64,000 bases of DNA, taken from contig CANLEM010000003.1 of NCBI GenBank assembly GCA_947489685.1, forward strand, positions 124,001 to 188,000. Direction: 5' to 3'. This DNA comes from an uncultured Aquimarina sp. (lineage in GTDB: Bacteria > Bacteroidota > Bacteroidia > Flavobacteriales > Flavobacteriaceae). The position numbers and the translations under genes were made by a program. This document shows, one piece after another, positions 1 to 9,477 of this stretch (the first letter of the stretch is position 1; each line of letters opens with the position of its first letter). Under the pieces are notes generated by a model. That model was not told the origin of the DNA. It was given only the letters and a program-made list of their open reading frames with translations, and ran no database searches.

Positions 1-1
1 T

Positions 2-160
2 CAAGCAGGGCAAATCATGTCGGCTACGGCATTTCTCGAGCAAAATAAAAATCCTAGTAGGTCAGAGATTAGAGATGCAATGAGCGGTAACATATGTAGA
101 TGTGCTTCTTATAATAGAATAGAAAAGGCTGTTGAAGTTGCCGCTAGTAAATTGAGCTAA
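2..160 (+). CDS. (2Fe-2S)-binding subunit of a molybdenum hydroxylase, C-terminal part
   Basis: Only the last 52 codons are inside the window; the 5' part lies upstream. The reading frame begins QAGQIMSA and contains [12 protein letters not shown]. These are the cysteine-containing second [2Fe-2S] domain signatures (CQAGQ and CRC) of the small subunit of xanthine dehydrogenase/isoquinoline 1-oxidoreductase type enzymes. It would pass electrons from the molybdenum centre to an external acceptor. The stop at 158-160 is 10 bases before the next gene, which encodes the matching large subunit, so the two form an operon. Family is clear; the substrate is not known. Confidence 0.88.
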   Translation, partial: QAGQIMSATAFLEQNKNPSRSEIRDAMSGNICRCASYNRIEKAVEVAASKLS

Positions 161-170
161 CCAATTAAAA

Positions 171-2333
171 ATGTATCAAATGAAAAAAATTATGTCACCT
201 TCTGTGAGTAGAAGGTCATTTATAAAAACTTCTGCATTGGCAGGAGGAGGAATATTAATTGGTTTTAACTTATTTCAGGCATGCAAGCCAGAAGCAGCGC
301 CACCAGTTGATATTGCCCAATTGAACTTTAATGATTTTAATGCCTTTATTAAAATTGCTGATAATGGTATGGTTACTATTTTTTCTCCTAATCCAGAGAT
401 TGGGCAAGGAGTTAAAACTTCTATGCCAATGCTTATTGCCGAAGAGCTGGATGTATCTTGGGATAATGTACATGTTGTTCAAGGGGCTTTGGACACCAAA
501 AATTTTACAAGGCAAGTAGCTGGAGGAAGCCAATCATTACGTCAAGGTTGGGAACCTTTGCGACAAACTGGAGCTACAGCCCGGCAGATGTTAATTAATG
601 CAGCGGCTGCAAAATGGGGAGTAGATCCATCAACCTGTACAACCAAAAATGGAGTTATTACCAATGGCAATGGAGATAAATTAGGATATGGCGAAGTAGT
701 AAAAGAAGCTGCTGCCCTTGAAGTTCCGGATAATGTAGTGCTTAAAGATCCTAAAGATTTTAAAATTATAGGTACAGATGCTGGCAATGTAGATATAGAC
801 AAAATTACTACCGGTAAACCTTTATATGGTATGGATTATAAGGAAGAAGGAATGGTGTATGCCGTTGTATTAAGACCTCCTTCTTTCGGAAAAGAACTAG
901 AAAGTTTTGATGCTACCGATGCAAAATCTATATCTGGAGTACAAGATGTTATTAGATTTGGTAATAAAGTTGCAGTTCTGGCCAATAATACGTGGGCTGC
1001 AATGAAAGGTAAAAAAGCACTAAAAGCGGTATGGACATCAGATTCAGAATTAGAGAGTACCGAAAAGCATGATAAAATATTAACCGGATTATTAGATGGC
1101 AAAGAGTTCACCACCTTACGGGCAGATGGCGATGTAAAAAAAGCTTTTGCTCAAGCAGATCAGGTGATCGAGCGTACATATGAGTCTCCTTTTCTTCCTC
1201 ATAACTGTATGGAACCTATGAATTTCTTTGCAGATGTAACAGCAGATAAGGTGCGCCTGGTTGGTCCTATACAAACTCCCGCAAGAACAGCGCAACGTGT
1301 TGCCGAATTACTAGAGCGGGACCCTCAACAAGTATCTGTAGATATGACTAGAATGGGGGGTGGTTTTGGAAGAAGATTGTATGGAGATTTTGCCCTAGAG
1401 GCTGCCGAGATATCTAAATTGGCTCAAAAACCTATTAAGGTAGTATACTCAAGAGAAGATGATATGTCAGCGGGAATTTACCGTCCTTCAATAAAATATA
1501 GAATCAAAGCTTCAGTAAAAGATGGAAATATTACAGGATACCATCTTAAAGAAGCTTCTGTAAATTCTAATATGTATGGGTTGATTCCTAATTTCTTCCC
1601 GGCAGGAGCGATCGAGAATTATCAGGTAGATGTGGCTAATTATGATAGTGACATTACCACTGGTGCATGGAGAGCTCCATATACCAATTTCTTATCTTTT
1701 GCAGAACAAAGTTTCTTTGATGAGATAGCAGAAATACTTGAGGTTGATCGTATTAAACTACGTTTAGATTTACTTCAGAAAGTAAAAGGAACCACAGACG
1801 ATAGAATTCAATATTCTCCAGAACGATTAGAAAATGTGATTAAAGTTGCAGTGGATAAATCGGGATGGGGTAATGCAAAAGAAGGAGTTTATCAAGGGTT
1901 TAGTGCATATTATTGTCATAATACTCATGTAGCCGAAGTAGCCGATGTAGTTTTAGAAAATGATATTCCGGTAGTGAAAAAAGTTACTTGTATAGTTGAT
2001 TGTGGTATTGTAGTTAATCCTTTAGGAGCTAAAAACCAAATCGAAGGTGGTGTTATTGATGGTGTAGGTCATGCCATGTATGGTGATTTTTCGTTTAAAG
2101 ATGGTGCACCAGTAGATACAAACTTTAATACGTATCGTTTAATTCGTATTAATGAAACACCTGTTGTCGAAACACATTTTATAGAAAGTGATATAGCACC
2201 AACAGGACTTGGAGAACCAACATTACCACCCGCTGGAGCTGCTGTTGCTAATGCTATAAAAGCAGCAAAAGGAATACGATTGTATAAGCAACCTTTTGTA
2301 AAACATATGAAAAGTAATGCACCTTTGGGATAG
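171..2333 (+). CDS. Molybdopterin-binding large subunit of isoquinoline 1-oxidoreductase/aldehyde oxidase type
   Basis: This 720-residue protein is the catalytic subunit of a two-component molybdenum hydroxylase. The N-terminus carries a twin-arginine motif (SRRSFIKTSALAGGG, about residues 13-27) and then a hydrophobic stretch ending at a Cys, so it is probably exported folded by Tat and sits in the periplasm. The glycine-rich cofactor segment GGGFGRRLYGDFALEAAE is in the middle. The expected catalytic Glu is in GLGEPTLPPAG, about residue 682. It follows the Fe-S subunit by 10 bases and is followed by XdhC- and MobA-type maturation genes, which supports an active enzyme. An alternative start is Met4 (position 180). 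Substrate unknown: N-heterocycles or aldehydes are typical of the family. Confidence 0.9.
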   Translation: MYQMKKIMSPSVSRRSFIKTSALAGGGILIGFNLFQACKPEAAPPVDIAQLNFNDFNAFIKIADNGMVTIFSPNPEIGQGVKTSMPMLIAEELDVSWDNVHVVQGALDTKNFTRQVAGGSQSLRQGWEPLRQTGATARQMLINAAAAKWGVDPSTCTTKNGVITNGNGDKLGYGEVVKEAAALEVPDNVVLKDPKDFKIIGTDAGNVDIDKITTGKPLYGMDYKEEGMVYAVVLRPPSFGKELESFDATDAKSISGVQDVIRFGNKVAVLANNTWAAMKGKKALKAVWTSDSELESTEKHDKILTGLLDGKEFTTLRADGDVKKAFAQADQVIERTYESPFLPHNCMEPMNFFADVTADKVRLVGPIQTPARTAQRVAELLERDPQQVSVDMTRMGGGFGRRLYGDFALEAAEISKLAQKPIKVVYSREDDMSAGIYRPSIKYRIKASVKDGNITGYHLKEASVNSNMYGLIPNFFPAGAIENYQVDVANYDSDITTGAWRAPYTNFLSFAEQSFFDEIAEILEVDRIKLRLDLLQKVKGTTDDRIQYSPERLENVIKVAVDKSGWGNAKEGVYQGFSAYYCHNTHVAEVADVVLENDIPVVKKVTCIVDCGIVVNPLGAKNQIEGGVIDGVGHAMYGDFSFKDGAPVDTNFNTYRLIRINETPVVETHFIESDIAPTGLGEPTLPPAGAAVANAIKAAKGIRLYKQPFVKHMKSNAPLG

Positions 2334-2345
2334 TATCGGTACCAT

Positions 2346-3416
2346 ATGACACACGAATTTAAAGAAATTATTACATCTTATTATGTGGCCAAACAGCAGG
2401 GTATTCCTGCTGTTATGGCTACGGTTGTAGATGTCGAAGGCTCATCGTATCGAAGGCCAGGAGTAGGTATGCTTATTCTAAAAAATGGAAAAACGATAGG
2501 TGCCGTTAGTGGTGGATGCGTTGAAAAAGAAGTACTAAGACAAGCACAATCTGTTTTTGATACTGGCGAGCCTAAAATAATGACTTATGATGGTAAGTAC
2601 CGTTTGGGATGCGAAGGATTGCTATACATTTTGATCGAAACTTTTGAAATTAATACTGCCGGTATCGAATCGATTCAAAAACATCTCGAATCGAGAATAC
2701 CATTTGATATTAAATCATGGTATTCAAAAACTGATGATCGCAATACCAATATGGGATCAATAGTAGTGTTCGAAAATAGCAAAACATTTTTTTTCTCTGA
2801 TCCAATTGATGAGTTATCTATGAATCAACATCCGGATTCTGAATGTTTTTTTAGAGAAATGAAACCGTGCTTTAGGTTAATAATTATTGGAGCCGAGCAC
2901 GATGCTGTTCAATTATGCACCATTGCATCTGCAATGGGTTGGGAGGTTGAAGTTATTTGTTCGCCCAAAAACCCTAAATACTTAGAAGACTTTCCTGGAG
3001 CTCAAAAAGTAATACCGATGGGTCATGAAGAATTGTCTATTTTAAACGATGATGATCAAACGGCGATCATTTTAATGACCCATAATTTTGCCAAAGATCT
3101 ATTGTATTTACAAGCAATAAAAGATGTGCAAGTATCGTATATAGGGCTTTTAGGCCCAGCGCGCCGCAGAGAAAAATTGCTTTCTGCATTTATAGAATAT
3201 TATCCAGAAGTTACGGATGATTTTATGGAAACTATTCATGGCCCCGCAGGGCTAAATCTGGGAGCAGAAACACCTCAAGAAATAGCCGTAGCAATTATCG
3301 CCGAGATTTTATCAGTAGTAAGGAATCAAAAACCAATTCCGTTGCAGGATAAAAAAGGAGCAATTCATGATGATCCAAAAAGGAAAAACCTAAAAACCAT
3401 CAATGTCAAAAGCTAA
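2346..3416 (+). CDS. XdhC/CoxI family molybdenum cofactor insertion protein
   Basis: This 356-residue protein belongs to the XdhC family, which binds molybdenum cofactor, promotes its sulfuration and hands it to xanthine-dehydrogenase-like apoenzymes. The N-terminal XdhC/CoxI domain has the hallmark segment GAVSGGCVEKEV (about residues 52-63) with its conserved Cys. The C-terminal half (about residues 175-330) is Rossmann-like (LIIIGAEHDAVQLCTIA) and ends in the family's HGPAGLNLGAETPQEIAVAI signature. It starts 12 bases after the large subunit and its end overlaps the next gene by 14 bases, so translation is probably coupled. It acts in the cytoplasm before Tat export of the holoenzyme. Confidence 0.92.
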   Translation: MTHEFKEIITSYYVAKQQGIPAVMATVVDVEGSSYRRPGVGMLILKNGKTIGAVSGGCVEKEVLRQAQSVFDTGEPKIMTYDGKYRLGCEGLLYILIETFEINTAGIESIQKHLESRIPFDIKSWYSKTDDRNTNMGSIVVFENSKTFFFSDPIDELSMNQHPDSECFFREMKPCFRLIIIGAEHDAVQLCTIASAMGWEVEVICSPKNPKYLEDFPGAQKVIPMGHEELSILNDDDQTAIILMTHNFAKDLLYLQAIKDVQVSYIGLLGPARRREKLLSAFIEYYPEVTDDFMETIHGPAGLNLGAETPQEIAVAIIAEILSVVRNQKPIPLQDKKGAIHDDPKRKNLKTINVKS

Positions 3417-4011
3417 GATAGCACACCTTATACTTGCTGCTGGTGCTTCTAGTAGAATGAAACAACCAAAACAAATATTACCTTGGGGTGCTACAACCTT
3501 GATAGGACATGCTATAGAGCAGTCTATAGCTTTAAAAAATGTTCATACGATGGTAGTTTTGGGAGCACATTCTAATGAGATTCAGGACAAGATTGAACAA
3601 TTTTCGATTACCATTCTTAATCATACAAATTGGCGGTTAGGAATGGGATCATCAATAAGTTTTGGAATTGATTATATGATGAGTACAGATGTCTTGTATG
3701 ATGGTGTTCTTATTTCATTAGTGGATCAACCTTTGATCGAAACATCTCATTTTAATACGCTTATTGCGGCATTTCAAGAAAAATCAAAGAATATTATTGC
3801 TTCTGATCTGGGGAGTCAAGTAGGTGTGCCTGCGGTATTTTCTAAGAATTTCTTCAGCGATTTATCCAAATTAAATAAAGATTATGGAGCTAGGTATTTG
3901 ATACAAAAACATCAGGATCAAACCGAAACAATAGCTGCAAATGATATTGCTATAGACATTGATACCATAGAACAATATGAGGCTTTGTATAAACGTAAAT
4001 TTTTGAACTAA
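3403..4011 (+). CDS. MobA/MocA-like nucleotidyltransferase for molybdenum cofactor
   Basis: This 202-residue protein is a NTP-transferase of the MobA/MocA type. It opens with the nucleotide-binding signature LILAAGASSRMKQPKQ (about residues 9-24), typical of enzymes that add CMP or GMP to molybdopterin. VDQPLIE (around residue 107) is the usual metal-binding Asp region. Xanthine-dehydrogenase-like enzymes in bacteria commonly use molybdopterin cytosine dinucleotide, so a cytidylyltransferase role is the likely one. Its start lies inside the end of the xdhC-like gene, and it is the last gene of this operon. Which nucleotide it transfers cannot be told from sequence reading. Confidence 0.85.
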   Translation: MSKAKIAHLILAAGASSRMKQPKQILPWGATTLIGHAIEQSIALKNVHTMVVLGAHSNEIQDKIEQFSITILNHTNWRLGMGSSISFGIDYMMSTDVLYDGVLISLVDQPLIETSHFNTLIAAFQEKSKNIIASDLGSQVGVPAVFSKNFFSDLSKLNKDYGARYLIQKHQDQTETIAANDIAIDIDTIEQYEALYKRKFLN

Positions 4012-4051
4012 AGAATTTTTTACAACTCGGGTTTTTATGAATCAGAACGCT

Positions 4052-4059
4052 TATCTTTG
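4052..4059 (+). promoter_or_regulatory. Bacteroidota-type -7 promoter element
   Basis: The octamer TATCTTTG fits the Bacteroidota -7 consensus TAnnTTTG and lies 26 bases before the DUF493 start codon. The T-rich run at 4031-4037 is a poor match for the -33 element. It is the best promoter candidate for the gene pair that follows the molybdenum operon. Confidence 0.5.
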
Positions 4060-4085
4060 CCTAAATTTTTGCTAGGGATTAGTAT

Positions 4086-4370
4086 ATGAATGATTCAGAA
4101 GAGTTTTACAAAAAATTAAGAGCCCAATTAGCCGATACGGCACTTTGGCCTACAGCATATTTATATAAGTTTATTGTACCAACAGATGATTCTAAAATTC
4201 GGGAAATAGAACATATATTTGATAATTTGGGAGCGGTTATTAGTACAAAGCAATCCAAAAATGGAAAATATACGAGTGTCTCTATCAATGTACGAATGAA
4301 GAATCCGGATTCGGTAATTCTTAAGTATAAAGAAGTAGCTTCAAAAGTAGAAGGGGTTATTTCTTTGTAA
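4086..4370 (+). CDS. DUF493 family protein (YbeD-like)
   Basis: A 94-residue protein of the DUF493/YbeD type, a small ferredoxin-like fold family with a proposed regulatory, ACT-like role. The segments LYKFIVP near the start and YTSVSINVRMKNPDSVILKYKEV near the end match the beta-strand/helix pattern I recognise for this family. It has its own probable promoter (TATCTTTG at 4052-4059). It stands alone between the molybdenum operon and the DUF4290 gene. No catalytic residues are visible, and its partner is unknown. Confidence 0.75.
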   Translation: MNDSEEFYKKLRAQLADTALWPTAYLYKFIVPTDDSKIREIEHIFDNLGAVISTKQSKNGKYTSVSINVRMKNPDSVILKYKEVASKVEGVISL

Positions 4371-4557
4371 AATAGTGATTTATAGTTAAAATTGCTTTGT
4401 AATGTGTTTTTGAATAGTCAAAAAAACTAAATACTAAGCAGCTATATTTTACGTTTAAAAAAAATCAACTTACTTATTTTATTTTAGTATTTTGCAGAAC
4501 GAATTATTTTTGCTTCAAAAAGAGAGAGAATAACTTCACTTTTTATTTTTACATTTT

Positions 4558-5199
4558 ATGGATATTAACAATTTAGAGTACAATACTGAGCGCGAAAAAC
4601 TCATTATTCCTGAGTATGGTCGTCACTTACAGAAGATGATTAATTTTACTGTTGAGATTGAAGATCGAGAAGAGAGAAATAAGGTAGCTAGATCCATTAT
4701 AGCGGTTATGGGTAACCTGCAACCGCATTTAAGAGATGTTCCTGAGTTTCAGCATAAACTTTGGGATCAGTTATTTATTATGAGTGATTTTAAACTTGAT
4801 GTTGATACTCCTTTTCCTGTTTTAACCAAAGAAAAACTTCAGGAACGTCCTGACCCATTAGACTATCCGCAAAATTTCCCGAAGTATCGTTTTTATGGAA
4901 ACAATATTAAAAGGATGATTGATGTTGCCAATAGTTGGGAAGATGGAGACTTGAAGAATGCACTTACATTTACCATTGCAAATCACATGAAAAAGTGCTA
5001 TTTGAACTGGAATAAAGATACTGTTGAAGATAGCGTTATTTTTGATCACCTTTTTGAATTAAGTAGCGGAAAAATTAACCTGAAAGGAAGTACAGAAGAT
5101 CTAACCGACTCTTCGAATTTGCTTAGAGGTAAAAAGAAAAAACATACCAATACTGGTGGTAAAAAGAACTACCGTAGTAGAGGTAAAAAACGATATTAG
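4558..5199 (+). CDS. DUF4290 domain-containing protein
   Basis: This 213-residue protein starts MDINNLEYNTEREKLIIPEYGRH, which I recognise as the conserved opening of DUF4290 proteins, a family essentially confined to Bacteroidota. The body (residues 1-165) is mostly helical. The tail, from about residue 185, is very basic and low in complexity (RGKKKKHTNTGGKKNYRSRGKKRY), suggesting contact with nucleic acid or ribosomes; this is inference. It lies 55 bases upstream of murA on the same strand, and this linkage is common in the phylum. No signal peptide. Function unknown. Confidence 0.85.
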   Translation: MDINNLEYNTEREKLIIPEYGRHLQKMINFTVEIEDREERNKVARSIIAVMGNLQPHLRDVPEFQHKLWDQLFIMSDFKLDVDTPFPVLTKEKLQERPDPLDYPQNFPKYRFYGNNIKRMIDVANSWEDGDLKNALTFTIANHMKKCYLNWNKDTVEDSVIFDHLFELSSGKINLKGSTEDLTDSSNLLRGKKKKHTNTGGKKNYRSRGKKRY

Positions 5200-5254
5200 A
5201 TCTTTATAACCGGCAATACACTAGATTACTAACCACCAAAAGATTAACAAATAC

Positions 5255-6568
5255 ATGGGTACTTTTCAAATAGAAGGAGGGCATCAGCTCAAAGGAGAAA
5301 TTACTCCTCAAGGAGCCAAAAATGAAGCTCTTCAGATTCTTTGTGCGGTATTACTAACACCTGAAGAAGTTACAATTTCTAATATACCCGATATACGGGA
5401 TGTTAATAAATTGATCGAAATCCTTGGTAACCTAGGGGTTAAAGTTAAGAAACTTGATAAAGGAACTTATTCTTTTAAAAGTGATGCGTTAGATCTTGAT
5501 TATTTGGAAAGTGAAAAATTCAAAAAAGAAGGAAGTGGGTTAAGAGGATCGATCATGATTGTTGGTCCGCTTTTAGCTAGATTTGGAAAAGGATATATTC
5601 CTCGTCCTGGGGGCGATAAAATAGGAAGAAGACGTTTAGATACTCATTTTGAAGGATTTATAAATCTAGGAGCAAAATTTAGATATAATAAAGAAGAGCG
5701 TTTTTATGGCGTAGAAGCACCAGATGGCTTAACGGGTACCTATATGTTGCTTGATGAAGCTTCTGTGACAGGGACAGCTAATATTGTTATGGCGGCTGTA
5801 CTGGCCAAAGGAAAAACTACCATTTATAATGCTGCTTGCGAACCATACCTTCAGCAACTTTGTAAGATGCTTAATGCAATGGGAGCAAAAATATCTGGAG
5901 TAGGTTCAAATCTGCTTACTATCGATGGTGTAACCTCTTTATCAGGTTGTGAGCATCGTGTGCTACCGGATATGATCGAAATTGGATCGTGGATTGGTCT
6001 TGCTGCAATGACCAAAAGTGAAATTACAATCAAGAATGTAAGTTGGGATAACCTGGGTGTTATTCCGTCAACATTTAGGAAGTTAGGAATTACCGTAGAG
6101 CGAATAAATGATGATATTTATATTCCTGCGCATAAAGATGGATATCAGATTGAAAGTTATATAGATGGATCATTTATGACTATTGCCGATGCTCCGTGGC
6201 CTGGATTTACTCCCGATTTACTTAGTATCGTATTAGTAATAGCTACCCAAGCTAGAGGAGAAGTAATGGTGCATCAAAAGATGTTCGAGAGTCGTTTGTT
6301 TTTTGTAGATAAATTAATCGATATGGGTGCAAAAATAATATTATGCGACCCCCATAGAGCGACAATTATTGGGCATGATTTTAAATCTACTTTAAAGGCC
6401 ACTACTATGGTGTCTCCTGATATTAGAGCTGGAATATCATTATTAATAGCAGCGTTAAGTGCCAAAGGCACTTCGACCATTCATAATATAGAACAGATTG
6501 ACAGAGGATACGAAAATATAGACGAACGTTTAAGAGCAATAGGAGCTAAGATTATTAGGATAAAGTAG
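5255..6568 (+). CDS. murA: UDP-N-acetylglucosamine 1-carboxyvinyltransferase, Asp-type active site
   Basis: MurA catalyses the first committed step of peptidoglycan synthesis: transfer of enolpyruvate from PEP to UDP-GlcNAc in the cytoplasm. The protein has 437 residues, within the usual range. It carries the N-terminal GAKNEALQIL motif (Lys22-Asn23) and the repeated EPSP-synthase inside-out barrel. In the active-site loop (PRPGGDKIGRRRLDTH) residue 121, where Escherichia coli has Cys115, is Asp (codon 5615-5617). In other bacteria this change keeps the enzyme active but makes it insensitive to fosfomycin. It follows the DUF4290 gene by 55 bases, probably co-transcribed. Confidence 0.95.
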   Translation: MGTFQIEGGHQLKGEITPQGAKNEALQILCAVLLTPEEVTISNIPDIRDVNKLIEILGNLGVKVKKLDKGTYSFKSDALDLDYLESEKFKKEGSGLRGSIMIVGPLLARFGKGYIPRPGGDKIGRRRLDTHFEGFINLGAKFRYNKEERFYGVEAPDGLTGTYMLLDEASVTGTANIVMAAVLAKGKTTIYNAACEPYLQQLCKMLNAMGAKISGVGSNLLTIDGVTSLSGCEHRVLPDMIEIGSWIGLAAMTKSEITIKNVSWDNLGVIPSTFRKLGITVERINDDIYIPAHKDGYQIESYIDGSFMTIADAPWPGFTPDLLSIVLVIATQARGEVMVHQKMFESRLFFVDKLIDMGAKIILCDPHRATIIGHDFKSTLKATTMVSPDIRAGISLLIAALSAKGTSTIHNIEQIDRGYENIDERLRAIGAKIIRIK

Positions 6569-6597
6569 TTAATGAGAGACAGGAGAAAGCCAATTTT

Positions 6598-7077
6598 TTA
6601 ACATACTTGGGTCTTTACATTATACTTTTTAATGGTCTTGGCAGAAATAGGAATTGAGTTTTTTCTAATGTCATCCCATTTGATCTTTAATCTTTTAATT
6701 TCGTTTTGTACATGTTCCTCATCAGAAGAGTCGAACGTTAATAAAAATTCAAACTCTTTTCTAATAGCTGCATATTCATTACCCGAATTATGATATTGAT
6801 TTGCAATCTCTGGTAACTTCAAAAATGCAAGAACACTGGTTAATATTGTGGCTATAAGACTAATAAGTCCGGTAAGGATGATAAGAGTTTTGTCAGTATC
6901 TTTTTGCCCTAAAGAAGCAAATATACTGGATCCAACAATAGCTGATAATACAGCAGATAAGATTCCTATATTTCTATGTTTTCTTCGGGTTACTTCTGCC
7001 ATAGATAAATGACATGTTAGTAAGATTTGCGCATCTACAACCCACGCTGAGATTAACTCCTGTTGTTCTTTGGTCAT
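6598..7077 (-). CDS. SLATT-like two-helix membrane protein
   Basis: This 159-residue protein has two predicted membrane helices close together (about residues 35-57 and 64-86: ILSAVLSAIVGSSIFASLG and LIILTGLISLIATILTSVLAF), followed by a soluble helical tail with EYAAIRKEFEFLL. That arrangement, including the Y-x-x-I/L-R-x-E-x-E segment after the second helix, fits SLATT domains, predicted pore-forming effectors often found with nucleotide-sensing conflict systems. No SMODS cyclase, SLOG or other partner is adjacent: neighbours are murA (convergent) and a histidine kinase. The family call is by pattern only. Confidence 0.6.
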   Translation of the reverse strand: MTKEQQELISAWVVDAQILLTCHLSMAEVTRRKHRNIGILSAVLSAIVGSSIFASLGQKDTDKTLIILTGLISLIATILTSVLAFLKLPEIANQYHNSGNEYAAIRKEFEFLLTFDSSDEEHVQNEIKRLKIKWDDIRKNSIPISAKTIKKYNVKTQVC

Positions 7078-7324
7078 TGTTTTTTAATGTTATCGGGGCA
7101 TTGATATTGGTACGACAATATATTAACGTTAGAATAGCGAACTAAAAAAATATTGAGATAAAAATAGTACGATTTTAGTCTTAAAATTTTAAAATAGCCC
7201 ACATATTTTAAAGATATAAAAATATTTTATACTGACATGATTTCTTGATAAACATATACGTATCTGTAGATCCTTTTCGGAAACATTTATTTAAATTTAA
7301 TTACTTGATAAAAACCTAATTGAT

Positions 7325-9220
7325 TTAATTCTTAAAATAAGGGATAGTGAAATAAAATGTAGAGCCTTTATCTTTTTTGCTTTCTACCCATATTTCTCCT
7401 TGTAACATTTCGACATAAGCTTTGGCGATAGATAAACCAATGCCAGCACCTTCTAGAGCATACCGATCCTCGATATCCGCTTGTACAAAGCGATCAAAAA
7501 TAGCTTCTTGCCTATTTTCGGGTATACCAATGCCAGTATCTTTTACATAAAACCGAAGAAATTCATCCTTTTGGTTGTATCCAAATTCGATTTGCCCCTC
7601 ATTAGTATATTTAATGGCATTTTTTACTAAGTTGGTGAGAATGGCATTAAATTTTTCTTTATCCGTTTGTAGTATAGATTCTTCGGTTATCAGGTCATTG
7701 TGTAGCGATAATGTAATTCCCTTTTTGTCAGTTTCAGGTTTGAAAAAATGGTAGAGGTATTCGGTTTGTTCATTAATGTTTACTTCATTTTTAAATACAG
7801 TAACCTGATTGGCTTCTATTCTTGAAATATCTATAATATCTTTGATAATGTTTAACATCCTTGCGCCACTTTCCTTAATAAGATCTAAGTATAATTTTTG
7901 TTCATCTCCGGATAGTTTGGGTTCTTTTAGTAATTCGGCAAGCCCCAAAATCCCATTCATAGGAGTACGAATTTCATGACTCATATTTGCCAAAAAAGCA
8001 GATTTAAGCCGATCACTTTCTTCTGCTCTTTCTTTTAGTCGACTTAACTCAAGTTCGTATAACTTTATCTCGGTAATATCGGTAATGGTACCAACATAAC
8101 CTACAATTTGTTGCTTCTCATCATATTCTGGGATCGCTTGACCCAATACCCAGGTTACAGAACCATCGGGTTTAAGAAACCTATATTCTGCATCAGAATC
8201 TTTGTTTTTTCCCTTAGCACCATACCATTCTTTTTTTAATTTTTTTCTATCGTCGGGATGTACCGCTTTAAGCCACCCGTGATCTATAGATTCTTCTTGA
8301 GATAAACCAGAAATTGAGCACCATTTTGGGTTTACAAATGTTGTTTTTCCGTTAGCTCCGGTTATAAAAATGCCAACAGGTACCAAATCTGTTAATGCAT
8401 GATATCTATTTTCGGTTAGTTGAATAGCTTTTTCTGCTACTTCAAATTTTTGACGATAAGTAAGCGAATGATACACATCTTTAAAGGTCGAATAATTAGC
8501 GCGATAGGTATCCTTTTCGAAATACAATAAGTATATCGTAAAAAGAATACTATAAAAAATACCAGTAAAAATTTTGGAAACTAAACCAGAGTATAAAATT
8601 TTGGTAATATCCTCAAAGAACCAAAATGATCCAAGCGAAAAAATGATGGCATCAAAACTTAATACAATAATCATAGTAAATAAAATCCTTAAAAATAAGG
8701 TCGATATATATTTTGAAATAAATTCGAAAAGGAAAATAATAAGAATCGAATCAAGAAATAGTACTGCCGTACCTACAAATAATACGGATACATTGGTGTA
8801 GAAAAACTCAGTCGAAATATCAAAGGGATTATAACTATTTGCCCCTTCAATATTTAAACGGAAAGAGACCAATAAGAAACACAAAATACAATTGGCTACC
8901 ACTAGAGAATAGATTAATCTTCTGGCGGTGATAGCATCCTCTTTGATATAAATTAAAAGTACAGCAAATAATGTGGCAGAAAATAAAATTGAAGATCCGG
9001 GAGATATCAACAGCGTATCCGAAATCTCGAAATAAAGTGTGCTCGCTAAGAAAACCTGAACGAACTGAAATAACCCCAAAGAGGTAAATAACAAACCCAT
9101 GCCCATAACGGTTCTAAGACGAAACAACAGTAGCATTAATGAAGCTACTATCAGGCCCTGAAATAGAAAAATCGATATTTGATAAAAATTAATAGTATCC
9201 ATAAAATCCAGAATACCCAA
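7325..9220 (-). CDS. Membrane-bound PAS-domain hybridless sensor histidine kinase
   Basis: A 631-residue sensor kinase. Residues 1-235 hold about seven membrane helices, probably the sensing or anchoring module. A PAS domain follows (about 268-387, ending VGYVGTITDITEIK), then a HisKA domain with phospho-acceptor His415 in FLANMSHEIRTPMNG. Last comes a HATPase domain with the N box (NLVKNAIKYTN), G1 box (VKDTGIGIPE) and G2 box (GAGIGLSIAKAYVE). There is no receiver domain and no response regulator gene next to it, so it is an orphan kinase. It is divergent from the Crp-like regulator at 9478 across a 257-base gap. Met7 (9202) is an alternative start. Confidence 0.9.
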   Translation of the reverse strand: MGILDFMDTINFYQISIFLFQGLIVASLMLLLFRLRTVMGMGLLFTSLGLFQFVQVFLASTLYFEISDTLLISPGSSILFSATLFAVLLIYIKEDAITARRLIYSLVVANCILCFLLVSFRLNIEGANSYNPFDISTEFFYTNVSVLFVGTAVLFLDSILIIFLFEFISKYISTLFLRILFTMIIVLSFDAIIFSLGSFWFFEDITKILYSGLVSKIFTGIFYSILFTIYLLYFEKDTYRANYSTFKDVYHSLTYRQKFEVAEKAIQLTENRYHALTDLVPVGIFITGANGKTTFVNPKWCSISGLSQEESIDHGWLKAVHPDDRKKLKKEWYGAKGKNKDSDAEYRFLKPDGSVTWVLGQAIPEYDEKQQIVGYVGTITDITEIKLYELELSRLKERAEESDRLKSAFLANMSHEIRTPMNGILGLAELLKEPKLSGDEQKLYLDLIKESGARMLNIIKDIIDISRIEANQVTVFKNEVNINEQTEYLYHFFKPETDKKGITLSLHNDLITEESILQTDKEKFNAILTNLVKNAIKYTNEGQIEFGYNQKDEFLRFYVKDTGIGIPENRQEAIFDRFVQADIEDRYALEGAGIGLSIAKAYVEMLQGEIWVESKKDKGSTFYFTIPYFKN

Positions 9221-9477
9221 TGTAATAATTGGATAATTAGTGAGAGTCTTATCCTAAAACCAGTAATAGATTTGTCTTTACCTTATTTGGACTCCTTAAA
9301 GCTACGAACAATTGTTAAACTTTGGTTACGGCAAAACCATAATATTTATTGTCTGCAAAATGTCTTTTTTTGATGTAATTCTTTTAAGAATCTTGTATGT
9401 ATACTTCAAGACTTGTATGGTTAATTTTTGCAATTTGAAAAATATTTAGTTCCTTCGTTAAAAAGAGAAAAATCACC

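Noticed and set aside
7078..7324. A gene or RNA in the gap between the SLATT-like gene and the kinase
   Set aside because: No start-stop frame of note, hairpin or promoter pair could be supported; I see nothing there beyond AT-rich spacer.
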